Positions 43,765 to 53,505 are shown, counted from the first letter of the stretch. The stretch is 64,000 nt of DNA from Pseudomaricurvus sp033283175 (GCA_033283175.1 JAWMQM010000001.1:310001-374000), one strand, 5' to 3'. Notes: a model not told the origin generated them from the sequence alone. Made by a program: numbers and translations.

Positions 43765-44619
43765 ATGCGTTTAGTTGTCATCAGTGGCCGCTCGGGCTCA
43801 GGCAAGAGTACCGCACTGCACGTCCTTGAAGATGTGGGCTTTACCTGCATCGACAACCTGCCAGCTTCCCTGTTGCCGGCACTGGTACAGCAACTGCACG
43901 TGCACCCCGCCAGCCAGAAGTTCGCCGTCAGTATCGATGCCCGCAACACCTGGCAGGAGCTGCAGCGCTTTCCCGAGCTGCTCAACCAGATCAAACAACC
44001 CGAACTGAGCGTGGAGATCCTGTTCCTAGATGCCCGCTCCAACGTCCTGATCCAGCGCTTCAGCGAGACTCGTCGCCGCCACCCGCTGAGTGGCCAGGCT
44101 ACCGACCTGTCTGCCGCCATCGCCCTGGAGCGACGCTATCTGGAGCCCATCGCCAACGCCGCCGACCTCACCATCGACACCACCAGCCTGACGCTGCACG
44201 AGCTGCGCGATATGATCAAGCAGCGGGTAGTGGGCCGGGATCACGGCACCATGGCGCTGCAGTTCCAGTCCTTCGGTTTCAAGCGCGGCATCCCCGCCGA
44301 CGTGGATGTGGTGTTCGACGTGCGCTGCCTCCCCAACCCCTACTGGAAGCCCCACCTGCGCACACTGACCGGCCGCGACCAGGCGGTTATCGACTTCCTC
44401 GAAGGTCACGAGGATGTGGAGGCCATGTTCAGCGATATCGCCAACTACCTGACCCGCTGGCTGCCCAGATTCGTCGCCAGCAACCGCAGCTACTTCACCG
44501 TGGCCATTGGCTGCACCGGTGGGCAACATCGCTCGGTTTATCTCTGCGAAAGACTGTACAATAGCTTCCGCGAACACTACGGCAATACCTTGCGCCGCCA
44601 CCGGGAACTGGACAAGTAA
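43765..44619 (+). CDS. rapZ: RapZ (YvcJ-like) RNase adapter and nucleotide-binding protein
   Basis: A 284-residue protein. Walker A is GRSGSGKST (residues 8-16). The C-terminal domain with IGCTGGQHRSVYL is the RNA-binding half, which in E. coli directs RNase E to the sRNA GlmZ and controls glucosamine-6-phosphate synthase. DVVFDVRCLPNP is also typical. The position between ptsN and npr is conserved. Confidence 0.96.
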   Translation: MRLVVISGRSGSGKSTALHVLEDVGFTCIDNLPASLLPALVQQLHVHPASQKFAVSIDARNTWQELQRFPELLNQIKQPELSVEILFLDARSNVLIQRFSETRRRHPLSGQATDLSAAIALERRYLEPIANAADLTIDTTSLTLHELRDMIKQRVVGRDHGTMALQFQSFGFKRGIPADVDVVFDVRCLPNPYWKPHLRTLTGRDQAVIDFLEGHEDVEAMFSDIANYLTRWLPRFVASNRSYFTVAIGCTGGQHRSVYLCERLYNSFREHYGNTLRRHRELDK

Positions 44620-44630
44620 CGACGACATCC

Positions 44631-44900
44631 ATGCTCAGCGAAAACACCACCATCATCAACAAACTGGGCCTGCATGCCCGCGCGGCCGCACTGTTTGCCA
44701 GTACCGCCGCCCGCTTTTCCAGCCAGGTACTGGTGGCTGTCAAAGGCAAGCAGGTGGACGGCAAGAGTGTTATGTCACTCATGCTGCTGGGCGCCAGCCA
44801 AGGCACCGACATCACCTTGCAGGCGCAGGGCGAAGACCAACAGGAAGCCATGCAGACCCTGCTGCAGCTGATCGCCAACCGCTTTAACGAAGAGGAGTAA
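44631..44900 (+). CDS. ptsO: Nitrogen-PTS phosphocarrier protein NPr
   Basis: An 89-residue HPr-like carrier that passes phosphate to PtsN. The active His is His15 in LGLHARAAA, and the conserved KSVMSLMLLGA segment follows. It lies 11 bases after rapZ. The phosphate donor ptsP is not in the window. Confidence 0.95.
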   Translation: MLSENTTIINKLGLHARAAALFASTAARFSSQVLVAVKGKQVDGKSVMSLMLLGASQGTDITLQAQGEDQQEAMQTLLQLIANRFNEEE

Positions 44901-45000
44901 AAACACTTCCCCAGCGTCACCTCCGTGATACTGGCATCGGTCGTCACGGCCACTTAGAATAGCGCCGCAAGCCCGCCCTCCCCTCCAGCCGAGAGTTTCT

Positions 45001-46362
45001 ATGGCACAAGCCGACGAACATCGCGATTCGATTCAGACCCAGCTGGGAGAGATCCGTAACGCCCTCGACAGCGGTACCTTCCAACAGGTACGGCGCATGT
45101 TGAACGGCCTGCGGCCGGTGGAAATCGGTCACCTGATTGAGTCCTCGCCAGCACCCAGCCGTAAAATCCTCTGGCAATTGATCGACAAGGAGCTGGAAGG
45201 CGAGGTACTGCAGGAGCTGCCTGAAGACTTGCAGGCACAGATCCTCAAGCGCATGGATACCGCCGCGGTCGTTGAACTGACCGAAGGTATGGACACCGAT
45301 GACCTGGCGGACATCCTGCAGCGCCTGCCGGACCAGGTGATCCAGGAAGTGCTGGCGGCCATGAGCGCCCAGGACAGGGCCCGTGTAGAGCAGGTGCTCT
45401 CCTACGACGAGGACACCGCCGGCGGCCTGATGGATACCGACACCATCACCATACGGCCGCGCCTGACCCTGGATGTGGTACTGCGCTACCTGCGCCGTCA
45501 CGACGAGCTGCCCGCCTCCACCGATAACCTGATCGTGGTAAACACCAAGGGACAGTTTGTCGGCCTGCTGCCACTGACCAAGTTGCTCACCTCCTCCCCC
45601 GCCATGACCGTGCGCGAAATCATGCTCACCGACGTCGAAGCGATTCCGGCACAGATGCCGGACACCGAGGTGGCCAAACTGTTTGAGCGTCACGACTGGA
45701 TTTCGGCGCCGGTTATCGACGACAACGGCGTGGTACTGGGCCGGATTACCATCGATGACGTGGTGGATGTTATCCGCGAGGACGCCGACCACTCCTTTAT
45801 GAGCATGGCCGGTCTCGACGAAGAAGAAGACACCTTTGCCAGCGTCATGAGCACGACCCCAAGACGTGCCATCTGGCTCGGCATCAACCTGCTCACCGCC
45901 CTGATCGCGTCCTCCGTTATCAATATCTTTCAGGACACCATCGACAAGGTGGTGGCACTGGCGGTACTGATGCCGATCGTGGCCAGCATGGGCGGCGTCG
46001 CCGGCAGCCAGACTCTTACCGTTGTCATCCGCGGCATGGCGCTGGGCCAGATTGGCCAGAACAACATCAGCTGGCTGCTGTCGCGGGAGTTTCAGGTTGC
46101 TACCATCAACGGCCTGCTGTGGGCTCTGCTCATGGCGGCTGTCGCCGGTGCCTGGTTTAACGACCCGGTCATTGCCTTTATTATTGCCGTCGCCATGGTG
46201 ATCAATCTGCTGACCGCCGCGACCGCGGGCGCCCTGTTACCCATTACCTTGCGCAAAATGAATATCGACCCCGCCCTCGCCGGCAGTGTCGCCCTGACCA
46301 CGGTCACCGATGTGGTTGGATTCTTTGCGTTTCTGGGCCTGGCCACCTATTTTTACGCCTGA
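45001..46362 (+). CDS. mgtE: MgtE-family magnesium transporter
   Basis: The 453-residue magnesium channel has an N-terminal MgtE domain (about residues 30-130), a CBS pair (135-255) and about five membrane helices (285-450). PIVASMGGVAGSQTLTVVIRG in the membrane part is the pore signature. The cytosolic domains gate the channel according to Mg level. It lies 100 bases after npr, with no recognisable Mg riboswitch in that gap. Confidence 0.95.
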   Translation: MAQADEHRDSIQTQLGEIRNALDSGTFQQVRRMLNGLRPVEIGHLIESSPAPSRKILWQLIDKELEGEVLQELPEDLQAQILKRMDTAAVVELTEGMDTDDLADILQRLPDQVIQEVLAAMSAQDRARVEQVLSYDEDTAGGLMDTDTITIRPRLTLDVVLRYLRRHDELPASTDNLIVVNTKGQFVGLLPLTKLLTSSPAMTVREIMLTDVEAIPAQMPDTEVAKLFERHDWISAPVIDDNGVVLGRITIDDVVDVIREDADHSFMSMAGLDEEEDTFASVMSTTPRRAIWLGINLLTALIASSVINIFQDTIDKVVALAVLMPIVASMGGVAGSQTLTVVIRGMALGQIGQNNISWLLSREFQVATINGLLWALLMAAVAGAWFNDPVIAFIIAVAMVINLLTAATAGALLPITLRKMNIDPALAGSVALTTVTDVVGFFAFLGLATYFYA

Positions 46363-46414
46363 CCCCCCATGAGCCTGACACACCAGGCCACGGCACACCA
46401 ACCACGGATATACC

Positions 46415-46942
46415 ATGTCTGATTTTGACGACCTGAACTACGACAACCACGACGACCAGCCCAAATCCAGAACGGCCATCAAGAAAGAGATGCAGGCCCT
46501 GCAGGACCTGGGTACACAGATCGTCGAGCTGAGCGATAAACACATCGCCATGATTCCTCTCCATGGGCGCCTGGGCGAGGCCATCCACGAAGCCCGTGGC
46601 ATGAAGCACCGCGAGGCCCGGCGACGCATGCTGCAGTATATTGGCAAACAGATGCGACTGGCGGAAAATCTGGAGGAGATTCAGCAGGCGTTTGAGCGGA
46701 TACAGAAACTGGGGCAGGAGCACACCCACATCCAGCACCTGGCCGAGCAGTGGCGCGACCGCCTGCTCAGCGAAGGCAACGATGCGGTGCAGGAGTTTAT
46801 CAGCCAGTACAGCGATGCCGACGTGCAGCACCTGCGCCAGCTGCTGCGCAACGCCCAGAAAGAACAGAAAGAGCAAAAACCGCCAGCCACGGCCCGCAAG
46901 CTGTTCCGCTATGTGCGCGACCTGATTATGGCCAACTACTGA
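46415..46942 (+). CDS. darP: DarP/YjgA ribosome-associated protein (DUF615)
   Basis: A 175-residue helical, highly charged protein that binds late 50S ribosome precursors and helps peptidyl-transferase-centre maturation. Seen: SRTAIKKEMQALQDLG, EAIHEARGMKHREARRRMLQYIGKQMR as separate conserved helices, and the C-terminal ARKLFRYVRDL. Full family length. It is convergent with the phosphomannomutase gene. Confidence 0.93.
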   Translation: MSDFDDLNYDNHDDQPKSRTAIKKEMQALQDLGTQIVELSDKHIAMIPLHGRLGEAIHEARGMKHREARRRMLQYIGKQMRLAENLEEIQQAFERIQKLGQEHTHIQHLAEQWRDRLLSEGNDAVQEFISQYSDADVQHLRQLLRNAQKEQKEQKPPATARKLFRYVRDLIMANY

Positions 46943-47001
46943 GGCCGGCAGGGAAAAACCAAAGCGCCGGCGTAGATTGATCCGGCAAGTACCGGAAACC
47001 G

Positions 47002-47023
47002 TCCGGGGCCACAGGGCCCCGGA
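47002..47023. terminator. Strong GC hairpin between convergent darP and phosphomannomutase genes
   Basis: Perfect 9-base stem TCCGGGGCC/GGCCCCGGA with a 4-base loop. No T tract on either side; it lies eight bases from the stop of the leftward gene. Confidence 0.55.
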
Positions 47024-47030
47024 TGGCTGA

Positions 47031-48383
47031 TCAGTTCACACCCATCAGTGCCAACAGCTCATCCCGCTTCGCTTCCATCAGGGCGTAGTCACCGCGACTC
47101 TCTACGTTCAGCCGTACCACCGGCTCGGTGTTGGACAGGCGCAGGTTGAAGCGCCAGTTGCCGAAGCTCATGCTGATACCGTCCGTGCGATCCACCGCCT
47201 CGGCCAGCTCACCGTAATGGGCCTCCACCGCCGCCAGCACCGCTTTGGGATCCTCAATGCGGTTATTGATTTCGCCACTGCAGGGAAATTCGGCGATGCA
47301 GTCATCCACCAGCTGGGCCAGGGATTTGCCGGTGCGACTCATCAACTCGGTCACCAGCAGCCAGGGGATCATGCCACTGTCGCAGTAGGCGAAATCGCGA
47401 AAGTAGTGATGAGCACTCATCTCGCCGCCGTAGATGGCATCCTCGGCGCGCATACGCTCCTTGATAAAGGCGTGGCCGGTTTTGCTTTGCACGGCAATGC
47501 CACCCATGCGCTCGCAGATGGCTTCCGTGTTCCAGGTCAGGCGCGGATCGTGTACCACCTTGGCGCCGGGACTTTTCAGCAGGAAGGTCTCCGCCAGCAG
47601 CCCCACCAGGTAATAGCCTTCGATAAAGCGACCGCTGGCATCAAAAAAGAAGCAGCGATCAAAATCCCCATCCCAGGCAATACCCAGGTCAGCTCCACTC
47701 TCTTGCACTGCCATGGCGGTGGAGTGGCGGTTCTCCTCCAGTAGCGGGTTGGGCACACCGTGGGGGAAGTTACCGTCCGGCTGGTGATGCACCTTGATAA
47801 ACTCAAAGGGCAGGTGTGGCTCCAGCGCGTCCACCGCCAGGCCGGCGCCGCCATTGCCAGCGTTACAGACAATCTTCAGCGGCTGCAGCTGCTGGCGATC
47901 CACATACTGCAGCAGGTGCTCTACGTAGGCGGGGCGGGTATCCACATGCTTCAGCTCACCGCGCTGACCCACTGCGGCAAAGTCATTGGCCTCGGCCAGC
48001 TTTTTGATGTCCAGCAAGCCGGTATCACCACTGATGGGGCGGGAGCCCTGGCGCACCAGCTTCATACCGTTGTAGTCCTTGGGGTTGTGACTGGCGGTCA
48101 CGCAGATACCGCCATCAACGCCGAGATGGAAAGTAGCGAAGTACACCTCTTCGGTGCCGCACTGGCCAATATGGATCACATCACTGCCACCGTCCATCAG
48201 GCCCCGCGCCAGCGCCTCGGTCAGCTCGGCGCTGGTAAGGCGGATATCGTGCCCCACCACCACAGACTCCGGCTGCAGGTATTGCGCGTAGGCGCGACCA
48301 ATGCGGTAGGCGATGTCTTCATTCAGCTCATCGGGGAGTCGCCCACGAATATCGTAGGCTTTAAAACAGGTTAACTCTGCCAT
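47031..48383 (-). CDS. manB: Phosphomannomutase (ManB/CpsG type)
   Basis: A 450-residue phosphohexomutase that interconverts mannose-6-phosphate and mannose-1-phosphate for GDP-sugar synthesis. The phosphoserine loop is TASHNPKDYNG, the metal loop DGDFDR and the sugar loop GGEMSAHHYF. ATG 48383 matches the family start (TCFKAYDIRGRLP). A dual phosphoglucomutase activity, as in AlgC, is possible, but a separate pgm lies next to it. Confidence 0.93.
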   Translation of the reverse strand: MAELTCFKAYDIRGRLPDELNEDIAYRIGRAYAQYLQPESVVVGHDIRLTSAELTEALARGLMDGGSDVIHIGQCGTEEVYFATFHLGVDGGICVTASHNPKDYNGMKLVRQGSRPISGDTGLLDIKKLAEANDFAAVGQRGELKHVDTRPAYVEHLLQYVDRQQLQPLKIVCNAGNGGAGLAVDALEPHLPFEFIKVHHQPDGNFPHGVPNPLLEENRHSTAMAVQESGADLGIAWDGDFDRCFFFDASGRFIEGYYLVGLLAETFLLKSPGAKVVHDPRLTWNTEAICERMGGIAVQSKTGHAFIKERMRAEDAIYGGEMSAHHYFRDFAYCDSGMIPWLLVTELMSRTGKSLAQLVDDCIAEFPCSGEINNRIEDPKAVLAAVEAHYGELAEAVDRTDGISMSFGNWRFNLRLSNTEPVVRLNVESRGDYALMEAKRDELLALMGVN

Positions 48384-48439
48384 CCAGGGCCTCAACTCTT
48401 GGTAACTTTTCAATACAGGGAATCGGATAAATCAGGGGC

Positions 48440-48517
48440 GCACTCTAGCGGATAGAGTGCGGGGGCGGAAGCGGCAACTGCGCCGGATCGGGGACTGGAA
48501 ACGCCCCGCCGATCCGG
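48440..48517. repeat. Two inverted repeats between pgm and manB
   Basis: GCACTCTA/TAGAGTGC (48440-48460, 5-base loop) and CCGGATCGG/CCGATCCGG (48483-48517, 17-base loop). Neither has a T tract. They may attenuate or protect the transcript between the two genes. Confidence 0.5.
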
Positions 48518-48527
48518 ACGCCATAAA

Positions 48528-50165
48528 TCAGCTGAGCACGGTATCCACCAGTGCCCGGGCATCCGCTTCCAGCAGGGCCAGGTGCTCCTCCGAGACAAAA
48601 CTCTCCAGGTAGATCTTGTAGATATCTTCCGTGCCGGAGGGCCGCGCGGCAAACCAGCCATTGGCGGTGGTCACTTTCAGTCCACCGATCGCCGCACCAT
48701 TCCCTGGCGCGTCGGTCAATACCGCGGTGATTGGATCTCCCGCCAGACTGTCATTGCTCACGGCACTGGCATTGAGCTTTGAAAGCAGTGCTTTTTGCTC
48801 AGCACTGCAAGGCGCATCAAGGCGACGATAAAAGGGACGACCAAACCGCTCCACTTGCGACTCGTAGTGCTGCTGCGGATCCTTACCGGTGACCGCCAGG
48901 ATTTCCGCCGCCAGCAGACCGAGAATAATACCGTCCTTATCCGTGCTCCAGACGCTGCCATCGCGGCGCAGGAACGATGCGCCGGCACTCTCCTCACCAC
49001 CAAACGCCAGCTTGCCCTCGAACAACCCGTCCACATACCACTTGAAGCCCACCGGCACCTCACACAGGGTTTTGCCCAGCGACGCCACCACGCGGTCAAT
49101 CATGGCACTGGACACCAGGGTTTTGCCGAACTGCAGTTGCGACGACCACTGCGGCCGGTGAGTGGCCAGGTACTCAATGGCCACCGCCAAGTAAGCGTTG
49201 GGATTCATCAGCCCGGAGCCGGCACAGACAATGCCATGACGGTCATAGTCCGGGTCATTGCCAATGGCCACATCAAAACGATCCTGCAAAGACAACAGGT
49301 TCTGCATGGCATAGGGCGACGAGCAATCCATGCGAATCTTGCCGTCTTTATCCAGTGGCATAAAGCCAAAGGTGAAATCCACCTTGTCATTCACCACTTC
49401 AATATTGAGCCCGTACTTGTCCGCAATGGGCTTCCAGAAATAGATGCCGGAACCCCCCATGGGGTCCACGCCGATACGAATCCCCTTGCGTGCGATGGCC
49501 TCCATATCAATCACCGAGCCCAGGTCGTCAACGTAGTGGCTGATGTAGTCAAAACCCTCCACCAGATCACTGCCGGCCAGCTGCTCTGCAGACAGGCGCT
49601 TGACGCCGGCCAGGCCTGCCGCCAGCAGCTGATTGGCCCGGTCAGCAACCCAGCCGGTAATATCGGTATCGGCTGGCCCGCCCTTGGGGGGGTTGTACTT
49701 GATACCGCCATCACCCGGAGGGTTGTGGGAAGGGGTAATCACGATGCCGTCAGCCACATCCGCAGCGCCGGCGTTGTGGGTGAGGATGGCATGGGAGATG
49801 ACGGGAGTGGGTGTGTAGCCGTTGTCCTGTGCCACCCGCACCCGTACGCCGTTAGCCGCCAGCACCTCCAGCGCCGTCGCGTGAGCGGGCTCGGAGAGCG
49901 CATGGGTGTCTTTACCGAGATAGAGCGGCCCGTCTATACCCTGCGCCAGGCGATACTCGGCAATGGCCTGGCAGATGGCCAGGATATGCCATTCATTAAA
50001 GGTGGTATTCGCAGCCGACCCGCGATGGCCGGAGGTTCCAAAGCTGACCTGCTGCTCCGGGCAGGTATCAATATCCGGCTGCTGCCGGTAGTAGGCAGCG
50101 ACCAACGCCGGAATATTAATCAATGTACTGTGATGGGGTTGCTTGCCTGCTTCAGGGTGCGCCAT
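48528..50165 (-). CDS. pgm: Phosphoglucomutase, alpha-D-glucose-specific
   Basis: A 545-residue enzyme that interconverts glucose-1- and glucose-6-phosphate. The phosphoserine loop is TPSHNPPGDGG, the metal loop GNDPDYDRHG and the sugar-binding loop FGGEESAGAS. The length matches E. coli Pgm. The glucose-1-phosphate it produces feeds GalU, encoded just upstream on the same strand. Confidence 0.96.
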   Translation of the reverse strand: MAHPEAGKQPHHSTLINIPALVAAYYRQQPDIDTCPEQQVSFGTSGHRGSAANTTFNEWHILAICQAIAEYRLAQGIDGPLYLGKDTHALSEPAHATALEVLAANGVRVRVAQDNGYTPTPVISHAILTHNAGAADVADGIVITPSHNPPGDGGIKYNPPKGGPADTDITGWVADRANQLLAAGLAGVKRLSAEQLAGSDLVEGFDYISHYVDDLGSVIDMEAIARKGIRIGVDPMGGSGIYFWKPIADKYGLNIEVVNDKVDFTFGFMPLDKDGKIRMDCSSPYAMQNLLSLQDRFDVAIGNDPDYDRHGIVCAGSGLMNPNAYLAVAIEYLATHRPQWSSQLQFGKTLVSSAMIDRVVASLGKTLCEVPVGFKWYVDGLFEGKLAFGGEESAGASFLRRDGSVWSTDKDGIILGLLAAEILAVTGKDPQQHYESQVERFGRPFYRRLDAPCSAEQKALLSKLNASAVSNDSLAGDPITAVLTDAPGNGAAIGGLKVTTANGWFAARPSGTEDIYKIYLESFVSEEHLALLEADARALVDTVLS

Positions 50166-50344
50166 AGACCTCTGTCCAGTTCAATTCCAGGTTATGAGCC
50201 CAAAAGTTGGGGCTAAGTAGAAGTATTAGGGAGAGCCGCCAGCGGCACTGCAAGCGCAATTCACAGCGCGACTTTTACAGTACCGGCACCGCCTGCCTGC
50301 CACGCCCTTCCAGGCGCGACAGCCGGGGTTGCGGCCAACCGGCT

Positions 50345-51175
50345 TCAGCCTTTGTAGATGTGCTCATAGACGTAGTTGGTGGCTTCCACAAAGCCCTCCA
50401 CACTGCCGCAGTCAAAACGACGCCCTTTGAATTTATAGGCCAGCACGCAGCCGTTTTTGGCCTGCGTCAGCAGGGCATCTGTGAGCTGTACCTCGCCATT
50501 CTTGCCGGGCGGGGTATTTTCGATAATGTCGAAGATGTCTGGCGTGAGGATGTAGCGACCAATGATGGCCAGGTTACTGGGGGCATCTTCAAGCTTGGGC
50601 TTCTCCACCATATCGGTCACCTGATAGAGCCCATCCTTGATCTGCTCACCCTGGATAACACCGAATTTGTGAATCAGCTCGTCGGGCACTTCCTGAATAG
50701 CGACGATGCTGCAGCGGAACTGCTTGAACAGTTTTACCATCTGCGCCATAACGCCTTCGCCCGCGTCACTGGGCAAACACAAGTCATCCGACAGCACCAC
50801 TCCAAAGGGTTCATCACCTACCAGCCGCTTGCCATTGAGGATCGCATCCCCAAGACCGCGCATTTCCACCTGGCGGGTGATGGAAAAGGACGCCTTCTGC
50901 ATCACATTGCGAATGGAGGCCAGTGACTCCTCCTTACTGGTACCGGAGATCTGGTGCTCCAGCTCATAATTGACGTCGAAATGGTCGACAATCGCCCGTT
51001 TGCCACGCCCGGTAATCAAACCGATATCCACCAAGCCGGCCTCAATGGCCTCTTCTACCCCGTATTGCACCAGGGGTTTATTGACGATAGGCAACATTTC
51101 TTTGGGCATTGCCTTGGTGGCGGGCAGAAAGCGGGTGCCGTAGCCGGCAACGGGGAATAAACACTTTTTAATCAT
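50345..51175 (-). CDS. galU: UTP-glucose-1-phosphate uridylyltransferase
   Basis: A 276-residue enzyme that makes UDP-glucose for polysaccharide and envelope synthesis. The nucleotidyltransferase signature AGYGTRFLPATKAMPKEMLP is at the N-terminus. FGVVLSDDLC and VEKPKLEDAPSNLAIIGRY are typical. It is followed by pgm and manB, giving a sugar-nucleotide supply group. Confidence 0.97.
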   Translation of the reverse strand: MIKKCLFPVAGYGTRFLPATKAMPKEMLPIVNKPLVQYGVEEAIEAGLVDIGLITGRGKRAIVDHFDVNYELEHQISGTSKEESLASIRNVMQKASFSITRQVEMRGLGDAILNGKRLVGDEPFGVVLSDDLCLPSDAGEGVMAQMVKLFKQFRCSIVAIQEVPDELIHKFGVIQGEQIKDGLYQVTDMVEKPKLEDAPSNLAIIGRYILTPDIFDIIENTPPGKNGEVQLTDALLTQAKNGCVLAYKFKGRRFDCGSVEGFVEATNYVYEHIYKG

Positions 51176-51484
51176 GAATCCAGATCCTTGCTTTATTTTG
51201 GTGCGTGATCCTGCGCAACAATCGAGCGGCGGTAGCGCTCACCCTAATCCTAGCGCAAGATTACTACAACTCTGGTGCAATTTATCGGCCAACAGGGAAA
51301 CTTTGCCTCGCCCAATCCGGAGGCAAACCCGCCATTACGCTGCACCAACTTCATTCAGGCCCAGGAATGGCGATCAATCGACGTTGGTCAGGCTGGACAT
51401 GGTGCCCGCAGGCGGTAGAATGGTGCCCTTTTTGCAAGTGGCCAGCGAGCCGGCTTGCCCCTCAGTGTTTTAAGGTCGAAATCT
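51176..51484. other. galU-fabA intergenic region (309 bases)
   Basis: Holds the divergent start regions of galU and fabA. Apart from the fabA promoter candidate and a short GAGCG/CGCTC inverted repeat near 51216, nothing is recognised. I did not find a convincing FabR- or DesT-type operator. Confidence 0.5.
51394..51421 (+). promoter_or_regulatory. Sigma-70 promoter candidate for fabA-fabB
   Basis: TGGACA and TAGAAT, each one mismatch from consensus, separated by 16 bases and about 60 bases upstream of fabA. Confidence 0.55.
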
Positions 51485-52009
51485 ATGGATTTATCCACCC
51501 GCAAGAATGCCTATAACCGCGATGAACTGCTGGAGTGTGGCCACGGCCGCATGTTTGGCGAGGGCAACGCCCAGCTCCCTATTCCCAATATGCTGATGCT
51601 GGATCGCATTACTCACATCAGTGCCGAGGGCGGTGAATTCGGTAAGGGCGAGATCGTTGCCGAGCTGGATATCTCTCCGGACCTGTGGTTTTTCGACTGC
51701 CACTTCCCCGGCGACCCGGTAATGCCGGGCTGTCTAGGCCTGGACGCCATGTGGCAGCTGGTGGGCTTTTTCCTTGCCTGGAAAGGCAATGAGGGCAAGG
51801 GCCGGGCACTGGGCTCCGGCGAGGTGAAATTCACCGGCCAGATACTTCCAACTGCCAAGAAAGTAACCTACCGTATAAACCTTAAGCGAGTGATTGAGCG
51901 CAAGCTGATTATGGGTATTGCCGACGGTACCGTGAGCGTGGACGGCCGCGAGATCTATCTCGCCCGCGACCTGCGTGTAGGGCTTTTCCAAAGCACCGAC
52001 AACTTCTGA
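51485..52009 (+). CDS. fabA: 3-hydroxydecanoyl-ACP dehydratase/isomerase
   Basis: A 174-residue enzyme that introduces the cis double bond in anaerobic unsaturated fatty acid synthesis. The active His is in FDCHFPGDPVMPGCLGLD, and the Asp/Gln of the second site in LDAMWQLVGFF. ATG 51485 gives the usual length. It is followed 51 bases later by fabB, the standard partner. Confidence 0.97.
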   Translation: MDLSTRKNAYNRDELLECGHGRMFGEGNAQLPIPNMLMLDRITHISAEGGEFGKGEIVAELDISPDLWFFDCHFPGDPVMPGCLGLDAMWQLVGFFLAWKGNEGKGRALGSGEVKFTGQILPTAKKVTYRINLKRVIERKLIMGIADGTVSVDGREIYLARDLRVGLFQSTDNF

Positions 52010-52060
52010 GCGTCGTACTGACGGCTGCAACTACAACATATACAGCAACAGAGGACTACT

Positions 52061-53278
52061 ATGAAACGAGTCGTGGTGACTGGAATGGGCATTGTCTCCT
52101 GCCTCGGGAACAACAAAGAGGCAGTACTGGACGCCCTCAAGACCGGGCGTTCTGGCATTAAATACAAAGAGGAATACAAGGAGATGGGTTTCCGCAGCCA
52201 GGTCGCTGGCAGCGTGGATCTGGATCCGGCAGAGTTTATCGACCGTAAAACCCTGCGTTTTATGGGCGAAGCTGCCGCCTACGCCTTCATTGCCATGGGT
52301 GAGGCCATTGCCGACTCCGGCCTGAGCGAAGATCAGGTCTCCAACGAGCGCACCGGCATTATCATGGGCTCCGGCGGCGCCTCCTCCAAGAACCTGGTGG
52401 AGTCTGCCGACATCCTGCGGGAAAAAGGCATCAAGCGTGTAGGTCCATACCGTGTTACCCAGACCATGGGCAGCACCACCTCCGCCTGCCTGGCTACGCC
52501 CTACAAGATCAAGGGCGTCAACTACACTATCTCCTCGGCTTGCGCCTCCAGCGCCCACTGCGTGGGCAACGCCATGGAGCTGATCCAGCTGGGCAAACAG
52601 GACGTGGTCTTTGCCGGCGGCGGCGAAGAGGAGCACTGGACCCTGACCGCCCTGTTCGACGCCATGGGCGCCCTGTCCACCAAGTACAACGATACGCCAG
52701 AAAAGGCATCACGTGCCTACGATGCCGATCGTGACGGCTTTGTGATCGCCGGTGGCGGTGGCTGCCTGGTACTGGAAGAACTGGAGCACGCCAAGGCGCG
52801 CGGTGCGAAAATCTACGCAGAAGTGGTCGGCTACGGCGCCACCTCCGACGGTTACGACATGGTTGCCCCGTCCGGTGAAGGCGCGGCCCGCTGCATGCGC
52901 CAGGCGATGCAAAGCCTGGATGGCGGACTCGACTACATCAACGCCCACGGCACCAGCACCCCGGTTGGCGATATGGCAGAACTGAAGGCGATTAGTGAAG
53001 TGTTTGGCGACAGCACTCCACCCATCAGCTCCACCAAGTCCCTGACTGGCCACTCCCTCGGTGCCACGGGTGTGCAGGAGGCTATTTACAGCCTCATCAT
53101 GATGGAGCACAACTTCATCGCCGCGTCTGCCAACATTGATAATCTCGATGAGAAAGCGGCCGGCATGCACATCGTGCAACAGACCCAGGAAAACGTGACC
53201 CTCAATCGCGTCATGTCCAACAGCTTCGGCTTTGGTGGCACCAACGCCAGCCTGGTGTTTGAGCGCTTCAAGGGCTGA
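52061..53278 (+). CDS. fabB: Beta-ketoacyl-ACP synthase I
   Basis: The 405-residue condensing enzyme elongates cis-3-decenoyl-ACP made by FabA. The Cys-His-His triad is in SSACASSAHC, NAHGTSTPVGD and SLTGHSLGATG. MKRVVVTGMGIVSCLG opens it. AGAGGACTACT precedes the start. Confidence 0.97.
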   Translation: MKRVVVTGMGIVSCLGNNKEAVLDALKTGRSGIKYKEEYKEMGFRSQVAGSVDLDPAEFIDRKTLRFMGEAAAYAFIAMGEAIADSGLSEDQVSNERTGIIMGSGGASSKNLVESADILREKGIKRVGPYRVTQTMGSTTSACLATPYKIKGVNYTISSACASSAHCVGNAMELIQLGKQDVVFAGGGEEEHWTLTALFDAMGALSTKYNDTPEKASRAYDADRDGFVIAGGGGCLVLEELEHAKARGAKIYAEVVGYGATSDGYDMVAPSGEGAARCMRQAMQSLDGGLDYINAHGTSTPVGDMAELKAISEVFGDSTPPISSTKSLTGHSLGATGVQEAIYSLIMMEHNFIAASANIDNLDEKAAGMHIVQQTQENVTLNRVMSNSFGFGGTNASLVFERFKG

Positions 53279-53287
53279 GCGCCCTGA

Positions 53288-53313
53288 CTGCTGGCGGCTC
53301 CGGCCGCCGGCAG
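53288..53313 (+). terminator. Possible fabB terminator hairpin
   Basis: An 11-base stem with one G-U type mismatch and a TCCG loop, starting 10 bases after the fabB stop. It is followed by C-rich sequence instead of T. Confidence 0.4.
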
Positions 53314-53366
53314 ACTCCCCCCCTGCTCCAACCAAAGCATTAAAATCCGGATTAACCCCCCCATTT

Positions 53367-53380
53367 TGACGAATCCGTCA
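53367..53380. promoter_or_regulatory. Palindrome upstream of the CsgD/VpsT-like gene
   Basis: TGACG-AATC-CGTCA, perfect 5-base arms, about 35 bases upstream of the promoter candidate at 53402-53430. It could be an operator for autoregulation or another regulator. Confidence 0.35.
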
Positions 53381-53401
53381 CAAGGCAGGCATGGCGTACC
53401 A

Positions 53402-53430
53402 TTGCGCCTGCTGGTCACGCTTTTTATATT
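53402..53430 (+). promoter_or_regulatory. Promoter candidate for the CsgD/VpsT-like gene
   Basis: TTGCGC and TATATT separated by 17 bases, 75 bases before the ATG. The -10 is one mismatch from consensus; the -35 matches only in TTG. Confidence 0.4.
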
Positions 53431-53505
53431 GATAGCGGGCAGGATGCCCACAACACAACAATAAAAGCCTCAGGCTCAATACAGACAAGCAAAGGATGCT
53501 GAGCA

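Noticed and set aside
44901..45000. Magnesium riboswitch before mgtE
   Set aside because: The gap is only 100 bases and shows no M-box features.
48795..50216. 473-residue open frame antisense to pgm
   Set aside because: The sense strand carries intact phosphoglucomutase motifs; the antisense frame has none.
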